NCBI GenBank assembly: GCA_028293725.1
Contig: JAQGOE010000359.1
Coordinates: 1-9,130 of the forward strand
Length of the DNA: 9,130 bases
Origin: Gammaproteobacteria bacterium
GTDB lineage: Bacteria; Pseudomonadota; Gammaproteobacteria; Steroidobacterales; Steroidobacteraceae
Direction of reading: 5' to 3'
This document shows, piece by piece, positions 1 to 6,773 of this stretch. Below the pieces are notes generated by a model. It searched no databases, was not told the DNA's origin, and worked only from the letters and a program-made list of their open reading frames with translations. Position numbers and translations under genes: made by a program. Each line of letters starts with the position of its first letter. The stretch's first letter is position 1.

Positions 1-1199
1 GTGCCGGTTTTGTCGAATGCCATCACACGCACCCGTGAGAGAGTTTCCAGCACCGCGCCGCTTCGTACGAGACAACCGCGGCCGGTCGCTATGAACAACG
101 CGATAGTTGTCGCCATGGGGGTGGCTATCCCCAAAGCGCAGGGACATGCCACCACCAGGACAGCAAGCGCTGCCTGAAATCCCCTCCCCCACTCGCCCGC
201 CAATCCCCATGAGCAACAGCTGACAATCGCAATCAGCAACACTGCCGGTATGAATATGGTGATGACCCGATCCACCACCGCTTCGATCGGTGCCCGCCGG
301 TCGCGGGCTTCGATGGCAAAGCGCTCGACTCGATCAGCGAGTGTCTCGGCGACACCCGATGCGCAGACAGTGAGCGCGCCGTCCACCGCTGTGGAGCCCG
401 CGCTCACGGAATCCCCGGCGACGACGAAGCGCGGCCGCCATTCCCCAGTCAGCAGTGGTTCATGCACATCAGCGCTGCCCTCTGACACGGTTCCGTCGAC
501 CGGAATCTCCTCACCCGCACGCACATGGACCCGTTCGCCGGCTTGTACTGACGCAGGCGCGATATGAACTTCTGCACCATTCCGAGAGAGACGTGCCTGG
601 CGGCGTGCGCGGCCCATGGTTGGCGTGAGAAGGGCGAGCGCGCGGCGTCGTGATTCGGCGTCCAGATACTGGCCCAGTGTCACGAATACGAGCACCATGG
701 TTCCCGAGTCATAGTACAAACGGTGACCGCCGCGCAGTGTCTGGGAGGCCGAGAAACCGATTGCCGCCAACGCACCGAACCCGATCAGCGTCTCGAGAGT
801 CAGCTTGCCCCGCGATAACCCTCGGATCGCAATACGCAGCATCGGTACGCCGAGCAGCGCGAATACGGCGAGTGAGCAGACAAACATGATCCAGGAGCTG
901 GTTTGCACGACCTCGGCACCCAGTGATTCGAGGGTGCCGAAGTAGGTCAAACTCTGAAACATCATGACATTGCCGCTCAAGAGCGCCGCGAGACCGAGCT
1001 TGGCCAGAAACCAGTCAGCGCGACCGCCCTCGCCCGCATTCCCTATGATGCGAAATACGAGAACGCACCCCGCGCAACAGAACGAGAGCGTTTGATCGCC
1101 CTCGGTCTGCCGATGGGGACGGACAGGCAGCGGCAGTCGGCAATGCGCGCATTGGCGTGACGCAAGCTCCCGGAGCACGCCGGCATGGCTTGCAGACAT
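1..1199 (-). CDS. ccoI: CcoI/FixI-type copper-translocating P-type ATPase, N-terminal half (cut by window edge)
   Basis: P1B-type ATPase that moves copper across the inner membrane; next to cbb3 genes this family supplies copper for the oxidase CuB site. About 399 codons are present and the frame stays open to base 1. Seen: an N-terminal Cys cluster (CAHC at residues 17-20, FCCAGC at 40-45), as in the FixI-type metal-binding domain (PF12156); then hydrophobic helices; the actuator-domain TGE at 251-253; the metal-channel CPC at 352-354; and the phosphorylation motif DKTGT starting at Asp396, on the last bases of the window. Nucleotide-binding domain and last helices lie outside. The ATG overlaps the stop of the SafE-like gene (TGATG), implying translational coupling. 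Odd: only about 20 residues separate FCCAGC from the first helix, so the usual HMA domain (GMxCxxC) is absent. The type of ATPase is secure; copper as substrate is inferred from CPC and the neighbours. Confidence 0.93.
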   Translation of the reverse strand, partial: MSASHAGVLRELASRQCAHCRLPLPVRPHRQTEGDQTLSFCCAGCVLVFRIIGNAGEGGRADWFLAKLGLAALLSGNVMMFQSLTYFGTLESLGAEVVQTSSWIMFVCSLAVFALLGVPMLRIAIRGLSRGKLTLETLIGFGALAAIGFSASQTLRGGHRLYYDSGTMVLVFVTLGQYLDAESRRRALALLTPTMGRARRQARLSRNGAEVHIAPASVQAGERVHVRAGEEIPVDGTVSEGSADVHEPLLTGEWRPRFVVAGDSVSAGSTAVDGALTVCASGVAETLADRVERFAIEARDRRAPIEAVVDRVITIFIPAVLLIAIVSCCSWGLAGEWGRGFQAALAVLVVACPCALGIATPMATTIALFIATGRGCLVRSGAVLETLSRVRVMAFDKTG

Positions 1200-1894
1200 C
1201 ACCACCATCCCGTCGAAGCCACTAACCCAAAGTTAGCGAGGCCCCGCAATATCAGGAGCACCCCGAGCACCGTCAACAGCGCGCCCGCCAGGCGTTGCGC
1301 TTTCACGTGTCGCAGCACTGTCTGGGGAACTACCGTCAATGCGAAGATCGCAGGCACCGTCCCGAGACCAAACACCACCATCGTGAGCGCGCCCATGCCG
1401 GCACTTCCAGCGACCCCCGCCCGGCTGGCTGCTGCGTATACTAGGGAACAAGGAAGCCATCCTTGCAAAGCTCCCAACAGCAACGGGGCCGCCGCGGCAG
1501 GCGCCCGATTCAGGCGCATGCGGCAGGCGACGAGCCAGCGCCCCAGCGCCGCCTGAGCCACGACACGCGCCGGATCGCGAAGCCAACCGATCATTGATAA
1601 CCCGAAGGCCACGGCCGCGATTCCAGCCGCGATCGCAACGATGCCCGTGACCCCCAGGCGGGCCGCTACCGCTTGCGCGATCTGCCCAAAGGCCCCGACG
1701 ATGAGCCCGATCAAGCCGTACGTCGCAATGCGCCCGAGATTGAAGAGAATCCGTAGAAAGAAGCGGGCCGCGGGCGTCGCGCACCTGGGCACGAACTGCG
1801 CCGTGCACATCGCCACATAGGGGCCGCACATGCCGACGCAGTGGGCACTTCCGAGCAGCGAGGCGCCGAACAGCAACACGAGGTCACCATCCAT
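1199..1894 (-). CDS. SafE/TauE-like (DsbD_2-type) membrane protein of the cbb3 maturation cluster
   Basis: Polytopic inner-membrane protein, 231 residues from this start, with about six hydrophobic segments. It has the family hallmarks: GSAHCVGMCGP near residues 15-25, a NLGRIATYGLIG segment near 52-63, and GWLPCSLVY near 145-153. These pairs of Cys-containing membrane motifs typify the 'sulfite exporter TauE/SafE' or cytochrome-biogenesis transmembrane family (PF13386) commonly found beside ccoI and ccoS. Its biochemical role there is unsettled; metal handling or thiol chemistry during oxidase assembly is a reasonable inference, sulfite export is not supported. Start is uncertain: the ATG used here has no Shine-Dalgarno, while a GTG at 1919-1921 (nine codons earlier, adding a His-rich stretch) has a weak AGG upstream. 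The same frame stays open up to 2281, but that part overlaps ccoS and the 164-residue gene and is not coding. Confidence 0.85.
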   Translation of the reverse strand: MDGDLVLLFGASLLGSAHCVGMCGPYVAMCTAQFVPRCATPAARFFLRILFNLGRIATYGLIGLIVGAFGQIAQAVAARLGVTGIVAIAAGIAAVAFGLSMIGWLRDPARVVAQAALGRWLVACRMRLNRAPAAAAPLLLGALQGWLPCSLVYAAASRAGVAGSAGMGALTMVVFGLGTVPAIFALTVVPQTVLRHVKAQRLAGALLTVLGVLLILRGLANFGLVASTGWW

Positions 1895-1935
1895 CGGTAG
1901 CGAGACGTGGTGATCGTGCACGACGTACCTGAGGC

Positions 1936-2079
1936 TCAGCCGCCGTCCTTCGGCCAAATCTGGTATTTGGTTTCCTCGATGTCGCGAAATTGCCCGGCGC
2001 GCACCGCCCAGAGGAACACACACCACGCCGACATCGACATGAGAAAGGCGCTGAAGAACATGTAGAAGGTTACATCCAT
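1936..2079 (-). CDS. ccoS: CcoS-like cbb3 oxidase assembly protein
   Basis: A 47-residue protein. One N-terminal membrane helix (about residues 4-27, rich in Phe, Met, Ala, Val) is followed by WAVRAGQFRDIEETKYQIW. CcoS proteins share a helix followed by a FWAVRSGQFDDLE-type segment, and the match is close. CcoS is needed for cofactor insertion into cbb3 oxidases and usually sits beside ccoI, as here. The ATG directly abuts the TAG stop of the preceding gene (TAGATG), and AAGGA lies 6 bases upstream, so the start is well supported. The usual acidic or variable C-terminal tail is short. Identification rests on the WAVRxGQFxD signature, size and neighbours. Confidence 0.88.
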   Translation of the reverse strand: MDVTFYMFFSAFLMSMSAWCVFLWAVRAGQFRDIEETKYQIWPKDGG

Positions 2080-2574
2080 CTAGATTCCTTCTTGAACCGC
2101 AGGAAGCTCCGGAACCTGTGCATTCCAGGCGACCCCCATGACATTGTTCAATACCGCGAAAGCAGCCGCGGTGATCAACGGCTGCGCCACGATGATGGTG
2201 ATGAAACGCAGGAATGCCCGGTCGGCCGCCCTCCCCTCGGGAATCAAACCATACGCGCTCGTAAAGCGAAGCAAAAACCATGCGATCAGCACGTTAGTCA
2301 CCGCGTATACGAGCCAACACAGTGCGACCGCCAGACTCCCTCCACGGCTCAGGGGCACGCCCGCGACAACAGCCAGAAATAACCCCAACCACACCAGAAA
2401 GAGCCAGAACAACCGGCGTGATTGGCCTTCGACCTCGACCGCAGGGTGTGCGTTGGCGCGCAGGCGCCGCTTGAGCAGCCAGGCTGCGACCCACACCAGC
2501 GGGACCAGCAGCGCCGGCACCATATAGGATGCGAACGTGATCTCGATGATTCGGAAAAACAGCGCTCCCGTCAT
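2080..2574 (-). CDS. Unrecognised four-helix membrane protein of the oxidase cluster
   Basis: A 164-residue integral membrane protein that I cannot assign to a named family. Hydrophobic segments appear near residues 5-34, 54-75, 79-104 and 121-147, with basic loops (KRRLR near 36-40, RR at 53-54). There is no CxxCH, no Cys pair and no clear metal-binding cluster, so it is not a cytochrome. It lies 15 bases after the ccoO-like stop, and its TAG stop abuts the ccoS ATG, so it is almost certainly co-expressed with the oxidase. A role as an accessory or small structural subunit, or as an assembly factor in place of CcoH, is a guess from position only. Its Shine-Dalgarno is weak, so translation may be coupled to the gene before it. 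Confidence 0.8.
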   Translation of the reverse strand: MTGALFFRIIEITFASYMVPALLVPLVWVAAWLLKRRLRANAHPAVEVEGQSRRLFWLFLVWLGLFLAVVAGVPLSRGGSLAVALCWLVYAVTNVLIAWFLLRFTSAYGLIPEGRAADRAFLRFITIIVAQPLITAAAFAVLNNVMGVAWNAQVPELPAVQEGI

Positions 2575-2589
2575 GATGCACTCATGTGG

Positions 2590-4287
2590 TCATTGGCGTG
2601 AGACGGTGAAGCCGGCGCCTGTCGGCACGGGAGTTTGGCCGCGCTCGGTCGCCAGCGACAACGAGTAATACACCAGCGCCCAACGGCGCCGATCGCTGAA
2701 TACCTGCCGGTCGGCGTCGCTCATTTTTGCGATGTCGTCCGATGTCGGCAAGGAAGCGACATAGGCCTGCAGCTCGTTCAGATCGCTATCAGCGAACATC
2801 GCTTTGCCGTTGTTCTGGGTCTTCCAGGCATTGAGATCCGGGAATGCCTCGCGAGGATACAGAATGGTGTCGTAGAACGATGGCATCGGGGTGCCGTTGA
2901 GACCCGTATTGAACGTGCGATACACGTCCGCGGGCGTGTCACCGAACTTGAAAGCTCCCGAGGTGAAATCGAACGGATGAATGGGCGTTTCCCAATCATC
3001 CACCAACTCGTTGGATGACGGCCCGTCGCCTTTGCCCGAATTTCCGTGGCAGGACCAGCATTGCAGCACACGGTAGACCATACGCCCCTCCTTGATGACC
3101 GCTGCGGGAGCTTCCTTGACTGTGGGATACGGCGGCGTGGGGATCTGAACGACCTCCGGCACCGGTTCCGACTTGAAGCGCGGCGACAGTGTTTTGACGT
3201 AGTCGACGAGATCCCAACGATCCTGCTCAGGAATAATGTGGCCGTCGGCCGCGTTGCCCCACGCCGGCATGATCTGGCCCTTGCGCACGCCTCGGCTGAT
3301 GGTGCGGAAAATATCCTCGTCAGTGGGTAAAGCGCCCGACGGTGTCGTGCGACTCTTGAAGGCGCCCGCCGTCAGATCGCGCGGCTGAGGGTTGAGAAAA
3401 TGATAGGCCACATTGAAGTTGGTGGAGCTCTTGCTATCCGCGGTCGTGCGGCCGTTGCCGTACACCCCGTGGCAGCCGGCGCACTTGTTTTCGAAAATAG
3501 TCCTGCCGCGCCCGACCCGCAACTCGAGTGGCTCGTTGGTTGCCGAACGGTGCGCGACGGGCCAAGCCTCCCAGGTGCGCCAGTCGCCGATCGCCGTACC
3601 GATCTTCTGCATGTACGCCTCGACGCCGATCATCTCTTCTGTGGGCACCGGACCATAATCGTGCATGTCGATGACGCCATCGCCGTGGCCGCCGTCGGCG
3701 TTCAGCGGGTAGCTGTCCAGCTCCTTGAAATTCGCAGGGAACGGGTGGATGGCATCGAGTTCGGACTTGGTGACGCGGCCGTCGTGATTCGTATCGTATT
3801 TCTGAATGAACGCCATGACGGCCTGGTCATGGGCCGAATCCACGGAAAACAGCCACGAGTAAGCCGGCATCATCGACTCCGGCTCCACCGCTCGCGGATC
3901 CCAGTGATGCGCGTAATGCCATGCATCCGAGCGCCGGTTGCCCTCGCGGGACAGATCCGGGCCGATGCGACGAGTACCAAACATCTGTGGCACGTCATAG
4001 ATGAACTCGCCCGCCTGGCTCACCGGACCCCATTTATCGCTGTCCCGGTTGACCGGGCGCACGAACTGCGAATGGCAGTACCAGCAACCCTCGCGAATAT
4101 AGACCTTGCGGCCCACATTCTCGGTATCGCTACGATGCGGCGTCGCCACGACTTTACCGTCGATGGTAGTCACCGTCTCGGGACGGGTCAGGGATTTCTC
4201 GAGATAGGGAATGAGCCCCTGGCTCGTCATCGACAGCGCGTAGAAACCCAGTGCCGCGATCAGAATAACCGGTTCGATGCGATTCAA
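2590..4287 (-). CDS. ccoO: CcoO-type subunit fused to a diheme cytochrome c module (three hemes c), with an EF-hand loop
   Basis: Cytochrome c subunit of the cbb3-type oxidase, passing electrons to CcoN from the periplasmic side. 565 residues, over twice the usual CcoO length (about 200-240). Order: membrane anchor at 6-28; CcoO domain with heme motif CWYCH at 68-72, the REGCWYCHSQ signature, GPDLSREG near 109 and distal Met within ESMMPAYSWL at 137-146; an EF-hand loop at 165-176 (D165, N167, D169, G170, V172, E176) and a Gly/Asp-rich degenerate second loop at 198-210; then cytochrome c domains with CAGCH at 269-273 (distal Met340) and CWSCH at 410-414 (distal Met468). Start is a TTG: GAGGAG at 4296-4301 lies 8 bases upstream, 19 bases separate it from the ccoN stop, and the anchor helix follows at once; an earlier ATG at 4362 would run into ccoN. 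The extra hemes may replace CcoP. Confidence 0.93.
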   Translation of the reverse strand: MNRIEPVILIAALGFYALSMTSQGLIPYLEKSLTRPETVTTIDGKVVATPHRSDTENVGRKVYIREGCWYCHSQFVRPVNRDSDKWGPVSQAGEFIYDVPQMFGTRRIGPDLSREGNRRSDAWHYAHHWDPRAVEPESMMPAYSWLFSVDSAHDQAVMAFIQKYDTNHDGRVTKSELDAIHPFPANFKELDSYPLNADGGHGDGVIDMHDYGPVPTEEMIGVEAYMQKIGTAIGDWRTWEAWPVAHRSATNEPLELRVGRGRTIFENKCAGCHGVYGNGRTTADSKSSTNFNVAYHFLNPQPRDLTAGAFKSRTTPSGALPTDEDIFRTISRGVRKGQIMPAWGNAADGHIIPEQDRWDLVDYVKTLSPRFKSEPVPEVVQIPTPPYPTVKEAPAAVIKEGRMVYRVLQCWSCHGNSGKGDGPSSNELVDDWETPIHPFDFTSGAFKFGDTPADVYRTFNTGLNGTPMPSFYDTILYPREAFPDLNAWKTQNNGKAMFADSDLNELQAYVASLPTSDDIAKMSDADRQVFSDRRRWALVYYSLSLATERGQTPVPTGAGFTVSRQ

Positions 4288-4295
4288 CTGTGTTA

Positions 4296-4301
4296 CTCCT
4301 C
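4296..4301 (-). promoter_or_regulatory. Shine-Dalgarno fixing a TTG start for the ccoO-like gene
   Basis: GAGGAG on the minus strand, 8 bases before TTG at 4285-4287, in the 19-base gap after the ccoN stop. There is no ATG or GTG codon in frame between this site and the anchor helix, so the TTG is the best start. Confidence 0.75.
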
Positions 4302-4306
4302 GAACC

Positions 4307-5761
4307 TCAGGACCACTTCGGCTCTGGCAAATAGTCCACCGCGGCCCCTGCCGGCACCGCAATCAATTTGCCGTGCCTGATGGTCATGTAGAGATTCCAG
4401 AATCCGAGCCCGGCACCGATGTCCATGCCGATGCCCGCGAGTGAGCGGATGATCCAATACGGCTTCATGGCGACCATCGACTCTACGAAGTCGGTACCTG
4501 CCTGCAGCATCGTGCCCTGCATCATTCCCTGCAGAGTCAAATCACCTGCCATGACCGAAAAGCCGGCCACCGTCAGCCAGTAGTGCCACTGGGCGAGACC
4601 CTTCGAATACAACTCGCGGCCGGCGAGCCGCGGCGTTACCCAGTACATCCCCGCGGTCGCCCAGATGACGAAGGTGCCGAATACGGTCAGATGCGAGTGA
4701 CCGATGACGAAGTCCGTGAAATGAGTGAGCCGCTGCATTTCACGCAAGGCCTCTGTCGAGCCTTGAAAACATCCCAGCAGGTAATAGAGCGCCCCGATGA
4801 CAATGAACTTTGCCGTGTAGGAATCCTGGAAGTTCTTCCAACCGCCCACGAAGGTTCCGTAAAAGTTCTGCACGACCGTCCAGACCGGGATGATCAGCAT
4901 CATGGAGGCCACGATCGCGATCGTCTGCGTCCAGTACGGGATGGGGCTGTAGATGTAGTGGTGAGTGCCGACGAACGGATAGAAAAGCGCCAGCGCCCAG
5001 AATCCGATCAACGAGAGTTTATGACTGTAGAGCGGGCGCTTCGCCGCCAGTGGCAGGAAATAGTAGGCGACCCCAAGACCGATCGGCGTAATCCATAGAC
5101 CGACCACGTAGTGTATGTACAGCCCGTGCATGGCGGCATTGTTCACGCCGGGCATCGAATACGGAAGAATGAAATGCCCGAACGCGTAATTCATCGCGGT
5201 CCAGATATAGGCTGCCGCCATATACCAGAGGCTCACGTAGAGACGCGGTTCGGTCCGCCTCCTGATCGTCACCAGCACCTGGAGGGTGACCATGCACAAC
5301 ACGATCTCGACCGGAATGCTGACCCACAGCGGAAACTCACCGGCCTCGATGCCGCTGTTGTAGCCGAGCATGAGGGAGACGAAGCCGACGACCAGGGTGA
5401 CGTTCCACATCCAGAAGATGCTGTTGCCCCATTGCGGCTTGTACATAGGCACACCGCACAGCCTGGGCACGATGAAGTAGGTCAACCCGATCACCGTCGT
5501 CGAGAAGCCGCCAAACACCACGCCCATGACATGCACGGGCCGCAGGCGGCCCCAGGTGAGCCAGGAAACGTGGCCCAGGAAATCGTAGTAGTTGAATTTG
5601 ATCGCGACGATCGCACCGACTGTGGGGGCGAAAACCAGCCAGAAAGCTCCTGCAGCCATGAACTTGAGAATGAGGTCGCGATCGAACAGCCCGCCGGTAG
5701 CCACGACAGAGGTCGGGGCAGCGCGGCCGTCATCAAACATCGTGGTGGCCGTCGTGCTCAT
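4307..5761 (-). CDS. ccoN: CcoN, catalytic subunit I of cbb3-type (C-family) cytochrome c oxidase
   Basis: Inner-membrane heme-copper subunit that reduces O2 to water and pumps protons. 484 residues, the normal length, with about twelve membrane helices. Ligands by position: His77 (RPVH, low-spin heme b), His217 (LYIH, CuB), His267 and His268 (GTHHY, CuB), His355 and His357 (IGHSH, high-spin heme b3 and low-spin heme b). Tyr261, seven residues before HHY, matches the C-family cross-linked Tyr on helix VII, which points to an O2 reductase and not a nitric oxide reductase. Odd: the CcoN segment usually read as FEG before helix IX is FQG here (Gln333), so a commonly conserved Glu is changed. An AAGGG lies upstream of the ATG, and the gap to the small gene before it is three bases. 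The gene ends with TGA 19 bases before the ccoO-like start. Confidence 0.95.
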   Translation of the reverse strand: MSTTATTMFDDGRAAPTSVVATGGLFDRDLILKFMAAGAFWLVFAPTVGAIVAIKFNYYDFLGHVSWLTWGRLRPVHVMGVVFGGFSTTVIGLTYFIVPRLCGVPMYKPQWGNSIFWMWNVTLVVGFVSLMLGYNSGIEAGEFPLWVSIPVEIVLCMVTLQVLVTIRRRTEPRLYVSLWYMAAAYIWTAMNYAFGHFILPYSMPGVNNAAMHGLYIHYVVGLWITPIGLGVAYYFLPLAAKRPLYSHKLSLIGFWALALFYPFVGTHHYIYSPIPYWTQTIAIVASMMLIIPVWTVVQNFYGTFVGGWKNFQDSYTAKFIVIGALYYLLGCFQGSTEALREMQRLTHFTDFVIGHSHLTVFGTFVIWATAGMYWVTPRLAGRELYSKGLAQWHYWLTVAGFSVMAGDLTLQGMMQGTMLQAGTDFVESMVAMKPYWIIRSLAGIGMDIGAGLGFWNLYMTIRHGKLIAVPAGAAVDYLPEPKWS

Positions 5762-5764
5762 GAT

Positions 5765-5926
5765 TCAGCCCTTGTCCGACCAGAACACAATCGTGTACCA
5801 CACCATCCAAACGAGCATGACCGCGTAGACGATCCCGAGCCACGTCGGAACGATGCCGTGCCGCTCTTCGATACCGGAAAGCTCGTAGCGGGTGGTTGAT
5901 TCCGAATGATCCTCTTTGTCGCTCAC
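5765..5926 (-). CDS. Small membrane protein resembling the CcoP membrane anchor (FixP_N-like)
   Basis: A 53-residue protein: an acidic N-terminus, then YELSGIEERHGIVPTWL at residues 14-30, then one membrane helix (about 30-49), ending WSDKG. In CcoP/FixP the anchor segment reads roughly WDGIEExxNPLPRWW followed by a helix, and this protein matches that pattern, with GIEE, Pro27 and Trp29 in register. It lacks heme motifs. I therefore read it as the CcoP anchor without its cytochrome domains; CcoQ, also a small one-helix cbb3 subunit, is the alternative. The GTG start overlaps the TGA of the upstream diheme cytochrome gene (GTGA), and ccoN begins three bases after its stop, so it is co-translated with both. 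Confidence 0.8.
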   Translation of the reverse strand: MSDKEDHSESTTRYELSGIEERHGIVPTWLGIVYAVMLVWMVWYTIVFWSDKG

Positions 5927-6705
5927 TGGGCACCTCGTGTCGTCCGATCAGCGGCCGTGGTCGCCATGTTCTTGGCATAGCCCGGGCTGAGACTCTGAAT
6001 GAAATGCGTGAGATCCCAGGCATCCGCACTGTTCATCGAATCCGCAAACGTCGGCATCGGAGTTCCCGCCAGACCCGTCATGAACACCCGGTAGATATCG
6101 GTAGACTGGTCGCCGCACTTGACGTGTCCTTTTGTCAGGTCATAGGGAACAATCACATTCCCCCAGTCGTCCTTGAGCTCATGCGCGGAAGGACCGTCGC
6201 CTTGCCCACCTGCCCCATGACACTGTGAGCAGTTGTATTTCTTGTACACCGCCTCGCCACGCGTGACGGATGCATTGCTGTAGCCCGGGTCGGGCGGGAT
6301 GACGATGGGATCTTGCGGCTTCTCGGTCGCGAAGCGTGGTGAGAACGTCTTGATGTAGGCGATCACATCGCGGCGCGACCGCTCATCGAGCGTTCTCCAG
6401 GTCGGCATGTAGGTCCCGTGGAGCCCGTTGATGAGCGTGTGTTCGAGGTCGGAATCGAGCGGCAGGGAGCCGGACGGCGTAGAACGCCACTTGTAGGTGC
6501 CCTGTCGATAGTCGCGCGGTTTGACGCTCAAGTATTCGGCCGCCTCCCCCTGGCCGTTGCCCTCTGCCCCGTGGCACGACAGGCAATAGCGTTGGTAGAC
6601 CAGTTTGCCAGTCTTGACATCGCCGGTACCTGCTGCGCCAGCCGGACCGGCGGCGAACAACAATGCAGCGAATACCGGAATCAATTGCCCGACACGACAC
6701 AACAT
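5923..6705 (-). CDS. Periplasmic diheme cytochrome c (CcoP-like heme domains)
   Basis: Exported electron carrier, 260 residues. A signal peptide (basic start, hydrophobic core at about 8-20, AxA-type end near 22-25) precedes two cytochrome c domains: CLSCH at 41-45 with distal Met100 (GTYMP), and CSQCH at 159-163 with distal Met217 (GTPMP). No membrane anchor is visible after the signal. It is clearly homologous to the C-terminal half of the ccoO-like protein: both share RxTPSGxLP, SPRF, GDGPSxxELxDDW and GTPMPxF in the same order. The ATG at 6703-6705 is chosen because GGGGG lies 5 bases upstream, as in the preceding barrel gene, and it gives a clean signal peptide; an in-frame ATG at 6771 would add 22 unlikely residues. 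It overlaps the small anchor gene by four bases and probably delivers electrons to the oxidase, from the barrel cytochrome or another donor. Confidence 0.93.
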   Translation of the reverse strand: MLCRVGQLIPVFAALLFAAGPAGAAGTGDVKTGKLVYQRYCLSCHGAEGNGQGEAAEYLSVKPRDYRQGTYKWRSTPSGSLPLDSDLEHTLINGLHGTYMPTWRTLDERSRRDVIAYIKTFSPRFATEKPQDPIVIPPDPGYSNASVTRGEAVYKKYNCSQCHGAGGQGDGPSAHELKDDWGNVIVPYDLTKGHVKCGDQSTDIYRVFMTGLAGTPMPTFADSMNSADAWDLTHFIQSLSPGYAKNMATTAADRTTRGAQ

Positions 6706-6773
6706 ACGTACCCCCAGGATTCGGCCGGATCTCCCACCAACATCACACGCGAATGAGTAACGGCGAGACATCG

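Noticed and set aside
1895..2281. N-terminal extension of the SafE-like frame up to an ATG at 2281
   Set aside because: It overlaps all of ccoS and part of the 164-residue gene, and its residues are non-hydrophobic and unlike the family.
3400..4380. Long plus-strand open frame (326 codons) opposite the ccoO-like gene
   Set aside because: It is the antisense shadow of a gene with three intact heme motifs in GC-rich DNA; its product is Arg/His/Val-rich with no recognisable domain.
4307..5761. Reading the CcoN-like protein as a nitric oxide reductase
   Set aside because: Three CuB His ligands plus the helix VII Tyr261 aligned with the C-family cross-linked Tyr favour an O2 reductase, and CcoO, CcoS and CcoI partners are present.
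5111..5899. Plus-strand open frame (262 codons) opposite ccoN
   Set aside because: Antisense to fully conserved CcoN ligands; its composition (His, Asp, Arg, Pro rich) is typical of a mirror frame.
6706..6771. Earlier ATG for the diheme cytochrome
   Set aside because: It adds 22 polar residues before a complete signal peptide and lacks a Shine-Dalgarno; the ATG at 6705 has GGGGG at 5 bases.
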